DNA of 64,000 nt from Arcticibacter eurypsychrophilus (GTDB lineage Bacteria > Bacteroidota > Bacteroidia > Sphingobacteriales > Sphingobacteriaceae). The notes under the pieces are model-generated. The model searched no databases and was not told the DNA's origin. It was given only the letters and a program-made list of their open reading frames with translations. Shown here piece by piece: positions 36,602-45,545 of the stretch. Both the position numbers and the translations under genes were made by a program. Within the stretch, counting starts at the first letter, position 1; every line of letters begins with the position of its first letter. The stretch is taken from contig NZ_MDFN01000008.1 in NCBI RefSeq assembly GCF_001730525.1, forward strand, positions 85,899 through 149,898, read 5' to 3'.

Positions 36602-39600
36602 ATGCTAGCTTATCCTATTCGGCAGAAAACACAGGTTAATAAAAATTCAGTCCTATTATTTCTGCTGATTTGGTGTATAAAGTATAGTTATGCCCAAACT
36701 AATATCAATTTCACTTACCCGAATGAAGGACTTTCATCCAGTACCATACATGCCATATTAAAGGACAGGCATGGACTGATGTGGATGGCGACCGATGATG
36801 GGCTTAATAAGTTTGACGGGACAACTTTCACTGTTTATCGTAATGAGCCAGGGAACAAGAACACACTGCAGGCTAATGAAATAACAGCACTGGATGAAGA
36901 TAAGCAGGGTAGAATTTGGATTGGCACAAATGGAGGTTCCGTAAGTATATACAACTATCTTACAAATTCATTTACCAGTCTCCCTGCAGAAGGCGGTGAA
37001 AACCAATTAAGCAGTAAAGCGGTAACATCGATAAGCAGTGATTACTTAGGGCAGATATGGGTGGGTACTTATGGTGGTCTGAATAGGATAAACCCAAAAA
37101 CAAAAGCCGTTACTCGCTTTATGGGAGGAGCAGGCGACCCATCCAAACTAAGCAGCAAAAATGTAATCTGTGTATTTGAGGATAGTAAGCATAATTTATG
37201 GGTAGGCACTGATGCTGGTTTGAATCTATATAACCGAAAAACAAATAAATTCATAACGTATGTTCATAATCCGGCGAATCCAATCAGCTTAAGTGATAAT
37301 TATATTCAAACAATTGCCGAAGATCAAGCAGGCAATATTTGGATAGGCACCCTTGGTGGCGGACTTAACCTGCTTTTGCCAGATAAGAATAATTTCAAAG
37401 CATTCAAACATACAGACGATCCAAAATCATTAAGCAGTGATATTATTTATGCAATTGCAGACGAGGGGAATGGGAGGCTGTGGCTAGGCACAGAAGACGG
37501 ATTGAATATTATGGATATTCATAGTGGTTTGGTTCAACGGATAAAGCCGAATAGCAGGAATAAATATAGCTTAACTAGTAAATCGATACGCAGTATATTA
37601 ATTGATAAACAGGGTATCTACTGGCTTGGCACGTACCAAGGAGGCCTAAACAAGTATGATAAAAATCTAACATTTTTTAACCTTAAAACAAGTAACGGTA
37701 ATGACCCGTACGGATTGAGCGCCCCTGTAGTATCATCGTTTGCTGAAGACGAGAGCGGCGATTTGTTTATTGGTACTGATGGCGGAGGCCTTAACCGTTT
37801 CAACCATAAAACAGGTTTATTCCGTCATATCATGATTGATCCGTTAAATAAGAGCTCATCTACAGGACTTGCAATACTTGCATTGGAAATGAGCAAAAGC
37901 AACCAATTATGGATTGGCACTTATTTAAATGGCATTTTTGTATTTAATCCAGCTACTGAAAGATATAAGCAGCTGAAAAAAGGCACCACACCTTACGATC
38001 TGAATGACAATGATATTTTCTCTATAATGGAAGACAGCAAAGGCAAAATATGGATAGGTACTAACGGTGGTGGAGCTAATGTTTACGATCAAAAAAACAA
38101 AGTAATAACCAAATATATTACTGCAAACGATGAGAAAAGTATTTCAAGCAACTTTGTACGAGCTCTGGAAGAAGATATTTACGGACGTATTTGGATAGGT
38201 ACTTATGGTGCGGGGATTACAGTCTTTGATCCTACAACCCGAGTTTATAAGTACTATCGAAAATCGAGTAATACCCTACCTGCAGATGTCATTCTATCGA
38301 TTCTCGAAGATAAGAAAGGGAATATTTGGGCAGGCACTATTGGAGCAGGTTTGTGCCTATTAGATAAAAATTCTGGAAAGTTTATCTCTTATTCACTTAA
38401 AGAAGGCCTTGCAAACAATGTCGTGCATAAAATAATAGAAGACGATCAGGGACTGATATGGGTTAGCACAAACAAAGGAATAAGTAGATTTAACACCCAA
38501 ACGAAAAGGTTTAAAAATTATTCGAATTATAACGGTTCGCAAAATAATGAGTTCGTACAAGGTTCCGGCAAGAAAACAGCAACAGGAGAGATCTATTTTG
38601 GCGGCCTTAATGGCTTCAATTATTTTAATCCTAAAAATTTAACCAGCAACAAAAACATTCCGGCTGTACTAATTACCGATTTAAAGATCGCCAATAGATC
38701 AATTGTACCGGGAGGTGAAGATTCTCTCTTAAAAGCCCAGATCTCATTTGCTCACGAATTGACGATAGGCTATAAACAAAGCTTTACTATCGAATATGTT
38801 GCATTGAATTATACAACTCCGCAGCAAAATCAATATGCCTACATGCTTGAAGGTTTTGACAAAACATGGAATTATGTACATACGGAAAATACCGCATCTT
38901 ATACTAACCTTGATCCAGGGGAGTATATTTTTAGAGTAAAAGCATCAAATAATGATGGCATTTGGAACGAGCAAGGAGCCTCTATAAAAATAATTATTAA
39001 GCCCCCCTATTGGCGTACCCTTTATGCCTACCTTTTTTATTTAGCGGTGGCAATTTCCCTATTGTTATTTATCAGACATCGTGGCATCAGAAAGATAAAA
39101 AGAAAATATGCGCTTGATCAAGAGCGGCAAGAGGCCAAGCAGTTGCTTTTGAACGAACACAAAGAAGCCGAAAGATTGCGAGAAATGGATCTTTCAAAAA
39201 TTAAGTTCCTTACCAACATAAGTCATGAATTCCGCACTCCTATCTCTTTGATTTTAGGACCTGTTGATAAAATGCTTAATAAACACAATAGTCCCGACGA
39301 TGTCAACCAGCTCAATATGGTTCATCGTAACGCCAGGCGGTTGCTTAACCTTGTAAACCAGTTACTTGATTTTCGCAAATTGGAAGAACAGGAATTAAAA
39401 TTGGCTAAATCTAAAGGAGAAATTATCTCATTCATTAAAGAAGTAACTGAATCATTTTTAGACATTGCAGAAAAGAAAGGAATATTGCTTGATTTTCTAA
39501 GCGATACCGAATGGTTATATACGGCATTTGACCACGATAAAATAGAAAGGATACTTTTCAACCTACTCTCAAATGCATTTAAATTTACGACTGAAGGAGG

Positions 39601-40753
39601 GCATGTAAGCGTAAAAGTAAATGATGAATACGATAAAACTACTGGCTTTATTTGGCTTACTATCAAGGTTATCGATACAGGTATAGGCATAGCGAAGGAT
39701 AAACAAGACAAAATATTTGATCGCTTTTTTCAAGCTGAGGTAGATCCTGCAATACTTAACCAGGGTAGCGGCATCGGTTTATCTATTACAAAGGAATTTG
39801 TTAAAGTGCACGATGGGCATATCCAGGTGCAAAGCGAACCTGGAAAAGGTAGCTGCTTTACAATACGCTTACCTTTTATTGCTGAAGACATACTTGATTT
39901 TGTTGAAAAGACTTCGGTAGAAACCAACAATTTTGATGAAATAATTGAACAAGAACATTTACTGGCTGATTCCCCTATGGGTGGCGTGGAGATGCCTCAT
40001 ATTTTACTCGTTGAGGACAACTACGACCTTCGCTTTTATTTGAAAGATAACTTAAAGCCGTTCTTTAAAGTTTCGGAAGCAGAGAATGGAAAAGAGGGAT
40101 GGCAAAAAGCGCTTTCACTGCACCCACATTTGATAGTAAGTGATATAAGTATGCCATTGATGAATGGAATTGACTTATGCAGAAAAATTAAATCAGACAA
40201 ACGCACTAGCCATATCCCAATTATCTTATTAACTGCTATAACTGGTAAAGAAGGGGAATTAAGAGGATTAAAAACAGGTGCCAATGACTATCTGACTAAA
40301 CCCTTCGATTTTGAGATACTATTGTCAAAAATCAAGAACCTTCTGACTATGCAGGAAACTTTTAAGAATACTTTTACTAAACAGATAAAACTACAGCCAC
40401 AAGAAATTGAGATAGAATCAGGAGATATAAAATTCATAAACACCGTAGTTAGTTATATTGAAGATAAGCTTACTAATCCACAACTATCTGTGGAGGACTT
40501 GAGCAAACATTTAAATATGGGGCGAAGCTCATTATACCGAAAAATACTGAATTTAACAGGGGAGACGCCTGTTGAGTATATAAGGTCTGTCAGGCTGGAA
40601 AAGGCCAGACTACTTCTTGAAAATTCGGACCTGAACATTGCTCAGATATGTTATATGGTTGGCTTTAATATGCCTAATTACTTCGCTAAAGCATTTAAAG
40701 CCAAATATAACATGCTCCCTTCACAATATATGAATTTAAGAAAGCAGAGATAA
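36602..40753 (+). CDS. Hybrid two-component system sensor/regulator (HTCS) of the xylan locus
   Basis: One-protein signalling system of 1383 residues that senses an oligosaccharide in the periplasm and switches on the locus. Order: signal peptide (15-32), two-bladed-propeller sensor made of Reg_prop repeats (each with a WIGT-like motif, about 45-650), Y_Y_Y domain (about 720-800), one TM helix (about 805-825), HisKA with phospho-His in NISHEFRTP (about 876), HATPase (about 980-1100, IDTGIGIAKDKQDKIFDRF), receiver with phospho-Asp in VSDISMPLMNG (about 1180), and a C-terminal AraC helix-turn-helix (1280-1383). It is divergent from susC, as usual for xylan loci. Confidence 0.96.
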   Translation: MLAYPIRQKTQVNKNSVLLFLLIWCIKYSYAQTNINFTYPNEGLSSSTIHAILKDRHGLMWMATDDGLNKFDGTTFTVYRNEPGNKNTLQANEITALDEDKQGRIWIGTNGGSVSIYNYLTNSFTSLPAEGGENQLSSKAVTSISSDYLGQIWVGTYGGLNRINPKTKAVTRFMGGAGDPSKLSSKNVICVFEDSKHNLWVGTDAGLNLYNRKTNKFITYVHNPANPISLSDNYIQTIAEDQAGNIWIGTLGGGLNLLLPDKNNFKAFKHTDDPKSLSSDIIYAIADEGNGRLWLGTEDGLNIMDIHSGLVQRIKPNSRNKYSLTSKSIRSILIDKQGIYWLGTYQGGLNKYDKNLTFFNLKTSNGNDPYGLSAPVVSSFAEDESGDLFIGTDGGGLNRFNHKTGLFRHIMIDPLNKSSSTGLAILALEMSKSNQLWIGTYLNGIFVFNPATERYKQLKKGTTPYDLNDNDIFSIMEDSKGKIWIGTNGGGANVYDQKNKVITKYITANDEKSISSNFVRALEEDIYGRIWIGTYGAGITVFDPTTRVYKYYRKSSNTLPADVILSILEDKKGNIWAGTIGAGLCLLDKNSGKFISYSLKEGLANNVVHKIIEDDQGLIWVSTNKGISRFNTQTKRFKNYSNYNGSQNNEFVQGSGKKTATGEIYFGGLNGFNYFNPKNLTSNKNIPAVLITDLKIANRSIVPGGEDSLLKAQISFAHELTIGYKQSFTIEYVALNYTTPQQNQYAYMLEGFDKTWNYVHTENTASYTNLDPGEYIFRVKASNNDGIWNEQGASIKIIIKPPYWRTLYAYLFYLAVAISLLLFIRHRGIRKIKRKYALDQERQEAKQLLLNEHKEAERLREMDLSKIKFLTNISHEFRTPISLILGPVDKMLNKHNSPDDVNQLNMVHRNARRLLNLVNQLLDFRKLEEQELKLAKSKGEIISFIKEVTESFLDIAEKKGILLDFLSDTEWLYTAFDHDKIERILFNLLSNAFKFTTEGGHVSVKVNDEYDKTTGFIWLTIKVIDTGIGIAKDKQDKIFDRFFQAEVDPAILNQGSGIGLSITKEFVKVHDGHIQVQSEPGKGSCFTIRLPFIAEDILDFVEKTSVETNNFDEIIEQEHLLADSPMGGVEMPHILLVEDNYDLRFYLKDNLKPFFKVSEAENGKEGWQKALSLHPHLIVSDISMPLMNGIDLCRKIKSDKRTSHIPIILLTAITGKEGELRGLKTGANDYLTKPFDFEILLSKIKNLLTMQETFKNTFTKQIKLQPQEIEIESGDIKFINTVVSYIEDKLTNPQLSVEDLSKHLNMGRSSLYRKILNLTGETPVEYIRSVRLEKARLLLENSDLNIAQICYMVGFNMPNYFAKAFKAKYNMLPSQYMNLRKQR

Positions 40754-40786
40754 ATAAGTACCCTTGTCTATGTTAAAGGTTATACT

Positions 40787-42322
40787 TTATTTACTTTTTT
40801 GTGGCACTTCTTTACTATCATTCATGAGTTTATTGACCCATGCAATGAAGTACTTTACGTTAGGGGCATCGGTATGACCGCCATCATGTTGTCGCCAGGC
40901 AAGCTTTCCATCAAGTAAGCCAGTATTGACCGCAGGCATCTTCTCCGTTTTATAATTATTTATAACGCCTAAGTCTTTTGCGCCAAGCAGCTTAAATACC
41001 GGGCCTGCAGCTACGGTAGCCATATAGCTACCCTGCTGATCAAGCCACTTGGCATCGCCCTGTTCAGGAATACCATAGCTTATAAAAGTGAGCCGTGGGG
41101 CGCATAAGGCAATTAACTCATGGGCATCAACAGGAAGATCTTTGGCTGTTTTAGGCCCGAAAACAGCATCAGAGGCACCGTATTTCATGAAATTTCCGGC
41201 CATCCAATAATATCCACCTCCAGTTAGACTTTCAACAGCTTCACCAAAATTACGACGGTGTAGTTTAGCTCCGCCTTCTCCGGAAGAGCCTATCAGGCCC
41301 ATAGCAAATCGTTGCTCGAAGGCCAGCGTTACCAACGCAGCCTTACCATATCGGGAAACCCCTTCAATACCTACATGTTTGGCATCTACCGAAGATTCGG
41401 TTTCTAGATAATCCAGTGCTCGGGCAGCTCCCCATGACCATGCACGTAAAGCACCCCAATCATCCGGTTTACGGGGTTGACCCTTATTCACTAGACCAAT
41501 GATTCCCTTAGCTAGCCCCTCGGCATTATCAGCCTGTATAGAAGCCGGATCAATTAGAACATAACCCCATCCATTCGCTATGAGCTGCATGGCTGTTGGG
41601 GGATCGCCTTTAATTATAGGAAAACCACCAGGACCAAACGGTGACTGTTCAGGCACAGGGTTATAGGCCGGATACTGCTCAAAAACGGTTTTCAATTCAG
41701 AATTTTCTATACTAAGCAATCGCTTGATAGCCTTGTTGATCTTTTCCAGATCGGCAGGCATGGGTTGAGCTGGTGCAGGAAGCACACTTCGGCCAAACAT
41801 TATCAACACAGGTACCGGCCCTTTTGCATTGGCGGGAACTACTAACGTCATTTCAATATTGACATCAATAAGCGGGTAAGCTGTGTTATCTACATGGCCA
41901 ATAAGCTCTTTAGCGATTACAGGGTAAAATCCTACACGTTCCTTATCTGTGACTTTAACAGTCCAGGTTACCTGAGGGACTACAGATGGAATGCGCCCGT
42001 AAACCTCACGTTCCATATCTTCTACGATTTCTGGTCGGCGTTGCTTCCACCACATATCCGCAGTGGTTACCTTTTTACCATTCTTTAGGGTAAGCGCCTC
42101 AGGCAGGTCAGGATAAGGATTAGCTAACGCTTCGTCGTAGTTGGCATGATTTGGTGCTGATTCATCGCCACTTGGGCCATTACGCAAAGTTTTAATGCCT
42201 AGCTGCTTCATCATGTTCTGATGATCCTGATCCGCTGTAAAATTCACCGGAACGTTATTTTGAGCGTTTACCGCTCCAGATATAATAAGTAAAAAAAAGA
42301 AGATAACACTTTTCATTTTCAC
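40787..42322 (-). CDS. CE15 glucuronoyl esterase family protein
   Basis: Alpha/beta-hydrolase expected to cut ester bonds between 4-O-methyl-glucuronate of xylan and lignin alcohols. The 511-residue protein has a signal peptide (VNAQN) and the CE15 nucleophile motif GVSRYGKAAL with Ser near residue 322, a following GSSGEGGAKLHRR segment, and the catalytic His in HDGGHTDAPN near 481. Proteins of this type are often annotated simply as acetylxylan esterases. It converges with the hybrid sensor (33-bp gap) and lies downstream of the oxidoreductase and DUF1080 genes. Confidence 0.85.
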   Translation of the reverse strand: MKMKSVIFFFLLIISGAVNAQNNVPVNFTADQDHQNMMKQLGIKTLRNGPSGDESAPNHANYDEALANPYPDLPEALTLKNGKKVTTADMWWKQRRPEIVEDMEREVYGRIPSVVPQVTWTVKVTDKERVGFYPVIAKELIGHVDNTAYPLIDVNIEMTLVVPANAKGPVPVLIMFGRSVLPAPAQPMPADLEKINKAIKRLLSIENSELKTVFEQYPAYNPVPEQSPFGPGGFPIIKGDPPTAMQLIANGWGYVLIDPASIQADNAEGLAKGIIGLVNKGQPRKPDDWGALRAWSWGAARALDYLETESSVDAKHVGIEGVSRYGKAALVTLAFEQRFAMGLIGSSGEGGAKLHRRNFGEAVESLTGGGYYWMAGNFMKYGASDAVFGPKTAKDLPVDAHELIALCAPRLTFISYGIPEQGDAKWLDQQGSYMATVAAGPVFKLLGAKDLGVINNYKTEKMPAVNTGLLDGKLAWRQHDGGHTDAPNVKYFIAWVNKLMNDSKEVPQKSK

Positions 42323-42540
42323 TGGATTTCAGGGTTAGGGTATGATTAATTATATCTTATCAGTTCGAAAAGGCAAACGCTAAGAGAATTATTTATTATA
42401 ACTTATTTAACCGCTATGGTTATCCGAGCATGCCTCTTATCTGAGCTGATTTTATTTTAAGCACCAAGAACATCCTGTTTTTAAAATATCATATTAGTAA
42501 ACCAAATATTCCGGCAAATGATATAGCACTCCAATTAGCC

Positions 42541-43899
42541 CTAATATTTGAATACCAAACCATTAGCTACAACTTCCTGATTTTTAGAATCAAAGGTTGC
42601 CTTCGCTCCGGTTCGTACTGCAGCATTAGTCATGATGTTTGCTATGGAATGATAATAGCCGGCTTCAACAGGTGCATTCGGTTGTTTCCTGCTTCGGATG
42701 CATTCCATCCAGTTTCGCATATGATTGGATGTTAGCACATCGGCTCCCGTATTAGCTGAAGCAACCGCTTTCTCTACTGTTTCGGTCAAATTGATCTCCG
42801 GAAGCAGATTCGCTTTCATCCCCATTGCTGACGCCATCTGCTCCGTTAATCCTCCCCTCGGAGAAATTGCATTCGTAATCAGGTTCAATTCGCCCCCATT
42901 GGAATAATAAATTTCTGCTGGTCTTTCATCTCCATTATGCATTCTTGAACTAAAGGTCACCTGGAATCCATTTTCAGGATCCTCTTCTTTACCATAGTCA
43001 AATACGGCGGTAGTGGTATCCCAGTTCCTCCGTCCATCTTTCCATTTATAGATCCCTCCGTTTGCTACCACACTTCGGGGATGTTTTAAACCCGTAAACC
43101 AGTGTACGGTATCAATTTGGTGAGACATCCACTGACCCGGCAATCCTGATGAATAAGGCCAAAATAAACGATACTCCAGATATTTCCGGGGATCCCATTC
43201 CTCATAAGGTCGGTTCATTAAAAACCGTTTCCAATCTGTATCGGTTTCCTTACATTGAGCAACCAGATCAGGGCGTCTCCACCTGCCTGGTTGATTGACA
43301 TTCCAGGAAAGTTCGACCATGGTAATATCACCAAACTTCCCTGCCTTAATAAATTGTTCTGCTGCTTGATAATTTGTACCGCTTCTTCTTTGAGAACCTA
43401 TTTGTACAATCCGGTTTGTTGCTTTAACTGCCTTTAAAGCGGCTCTATTATCCTCCATTGTTTCGGCAAAAGGCTTTTCTACATAGGCATCGCAGTGGGC
43501 CTCAACAGCTTCAATAGCATGTAAAGCATGCTGAAAGTCAGCTGTACCAATGATAACCGCATCCAACCCTTTGCTGTTATATAACTCATCATTGTTCCGG
43601 TAAGCCTTAATATCATGGCCCATTTTTTCTTTCAAAAAGGACTGGCCCTCTTCTCTTCGAAGCTTCCAAATATCAGAAACAGCCACCAAATCAAAGTTCA
43701 ATTCTTTGTTATGATTAAGGAATGACGGAAACAATGAATTCTTGAATCGATCTGAAAAGCCTACCGCTGCAACCTGTACCCGATCATTAGCACCTATTAT
43801 TCTTCCGTAACTTTTAGCACTTACACCCATAGTACCTAAATAAACACCTGCCGTTGCAACAACTGATTGTTTAATAAATGTTCGTCTTGTTTGATCCAT
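42541..43899 (-). CDS. Gfo/Idh/MocA family oxidoreductase with Tat signal
   Basis: NAD(P)-dependent sugar oxidoreductase family, 452 residues. The N-terminus carries a twin-arginine signal (RRTFIKQS at 5-12, then a hydrophobic stretch), so the folded, cofactor-loaded enzyme should go to the periplasm. The Rossmann part begins VQVAAVGFSDRF near 43, where the usual second and third glycines are replaced; the catalytic-lysine motif EKPFAET is present near 145, and SHQIDTVHWFTGL near 255 is typical of this branch. It follows the DUF1080 gene by 10 bp, so the two are co-transcribed. Confidence 0.9.
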   Translation of the reverse strand: MDQTRRTFIKQSVVATAGVYLGTMGVSAKSYGRIIGANDRVQVAAVGFSDRFKNSLFPSFLNHNKELNFDLVAVSDIWKLRREEGQSFLKEKMGHDIKAYRNNDELYNSKGLDAVIIGTADFQHALHAIEAVEAHCDAYVEKPFAETMEDNRAALKAVKATNRIVQIGSQRRSGTNYQAAEQFIKAGKFGDITMVELSWNVNQPGRWRRPDLVAQCKETDTDWKRFLMNRPYEEWDPRKYLEYRLFWPYSSGLPGQWMSHQIDTVHWFTGLKHPRSVVANGGIYKWKDGRRNWDTTTAVFDYGKEEDPENGFQVTFSSRMHNGDERPAEIYYSNGGELNLITNAISPRGGLTEQMASAMGMKANLLPEINLTETVEKAVASANTGADVLTSNHMRNWMECIRSRKQPNAPVEAGYYHSIANIMTNAAVRTGAKATFDSKNQEVVANGLVFKY

Positions 43900-43909
43900 G
43901 ATGATCCGT

Positions 43910-45268
43910 TTAATTTAAGTTTTTAATCTTAATACTTTTGAATGATACCGCATCACCGTGGTCCTGCAAGAGGATTCTTCCCTTTTGTGCCATCCCAAAG
44001 TTGGGCCAATCTTTATATTTACTAATAGTAACCAAGTCTAAAAACTGCTTAGAACCGCGTTCATACTGCAATACCAGATATCCATTTAACCAATGCTCCA
44101 CTTTATTGTCCGGGTATACCCGTATAATCCCCTGATTCCATTCACCTATCTTTTTTACAGAAGCTGGAACTTTGTTTGCAGTCATCAGATCATATAAAGA
44201 AGCTAATGTGCGGTTTCCATCTCTTCCAAGTTTAGCATCAGGATGTTTTTCATCATCCAATATCTGGTATTCTAACCCTATTGCAGATCCCTTATTTCCT
44301 TCTAATTCAGTCACAAAATACTTGATACCACTATTAGCTCCTTCCGTTAACTTAAAATCAAACTTTAATTCAAAGGCACTGAACTCATTATTCGTTACCA
44401 CGTCGCCTCCATTGGTTGATTCTGCACCTCCGGATTTTACCACACTTAGAATTCCATCTTTTAACTCCCAGCCTTTTTGAGGAAAAGCCGGTCTATATGC
44501 TCCTCTCCAACCTGAAGTGGTCTTTCCATCCCAAAGAAGGGTATAGCCGTTGCTTTTTTCCTGTGGGGAAAGAATATTTTGCACTAAATTCACTACAGCG
44601 ATAGCATCGTAAGGCGATGGTGTTAGATTGCTGGTTTTGATCCGAATATTGCGCCAATGGATCTTTTTACCTGGAACATCATCTTTACCTATTGCATGAA
44701 CCTGTAAAGCAATAAAGCCTTTTGCGGTGACGTCATCAATCACATGGGCGGTTGGGATGCCATTAATCCAGGTTCTAAGCGTATTTCCAATACATTCAAT
44801 ACGATACTTATTCCATTCACCTTTCTTGAAAGCCGTTTTCGCAGTAGGATTGATGTCTAACTGATAAAGCCAGCCTCTTCGGGCTTCATCATAGATTCCC
44901 CCACTCCAGGCCCTGCTGGAAGGATCAACTTCCATTTGATAGCCATGCACTCTGCCATTGTTGTATTCGGGTGTACTTAAACTTCGGAATTGAATCCCTG
45001 AATTCATTGAGTTATCAACTAGCAATTCCAACTCAAGGATAAAATCTCCATAATCATTAGCAGTGGCTAAAAAGGAATTTGGTTCGCCACTTACTGTCGT
45101 ACCAATAATTTCGCTGTTAATTACTTCATATTTTGCTTTACCATTAAGCTGCTTCCAGCCTTTTAGGCTTTTACCTTCAATAAGATTGTGCCATCCGCTT
45201 TTGGCGGTTTGCGCTTCAAGTGTAACTGCAAAAAATAGTGCAGCAATAATAGTTAGTGTCCTGAGCAT
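43910..45268 (-). CDS. Double DUF1080 (3-keto-disaccharide hydrolase-like) protein
   Basis: Secreted 452-residue protein (signal peptide, LEAQT) with two tandem DUF1080 concanavalin-like domains: residues about 22-205 (WHNLIEGKSLKGWKQL ... IHWRNIRIKT) and about 235-450 (GYTLLWDGKTTSGWRG ... VSFKSIKIKNL). DUF1080 members were named 3-keto-disaccharide hydrolases after enzymes acting with Gfo/Idh/MocA oxidoreductases, which fits the gene 10 bp downstream. The substrate is unknown. Each domain has NSGI(Q/K) and YQ(M/I) motifs, so both look intact. Confidence 0.88.
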   Translation of the reverse strand: MLRTLTIIAALFFAVTLEAQTAKSGWHNLIEGKSLKGWKQLNGKAKYEVINSEIIGTTVSGEPNSFLATANDYGDFILELELLVDNSMNSGIQFRSLSTPEYNNGRVHGYQMEVDPSSRAWSGGIYDEARRGWLYQLDINPTAKTAFKKGEWNKYRIECIGNTLRTWINGIPTAHVIDDVTAKGFIALQVHAIGKDDVPGKKIHWRNIRIKTSNLTPSPYDAIAVVNLVQNILSPQEKSNGYTLLWDGKTTSGWRGAYRPAFPQKGWELKDGILSVVKSGGAESTNGGDVVTNNEFSAFELKFDFKLTEGANSGIKYFVTELEGNKGSAIGLEYQILDDEKHPDAKLGRDGNRTLASLYDLMTANKVPASVKKIGEWNQGIIRVYPDNKVEHWLNGYLVLQYERGSKQFLDLVTISKYKDWPNFGMAQKGRILLQDHGDAVSFKSIKIKNLN

Positions 45269-45545
45269 TCTATTTATGGTTTATATAATTAGTTTACTAA
45301 ATGCAAAAAAGAAATTGAATAGTTATACTGCTAAGTTAAAACATTATGGCACAAAAAGACAATATGCTATGCGAAGGGCAAAATGTAACCTGGTTTTTAC
45401 TAAAAGGATCCATCTAGACAAGCCATATATAGGCGATGTATTGAAAATATTCAGGATACTATTGTTTAAAATATTATTTTTAAAATTTATACGTTAAACG
45501 AGTTTTAATTTTACATATCTGTACCTTCCTTATTGAATATATACG

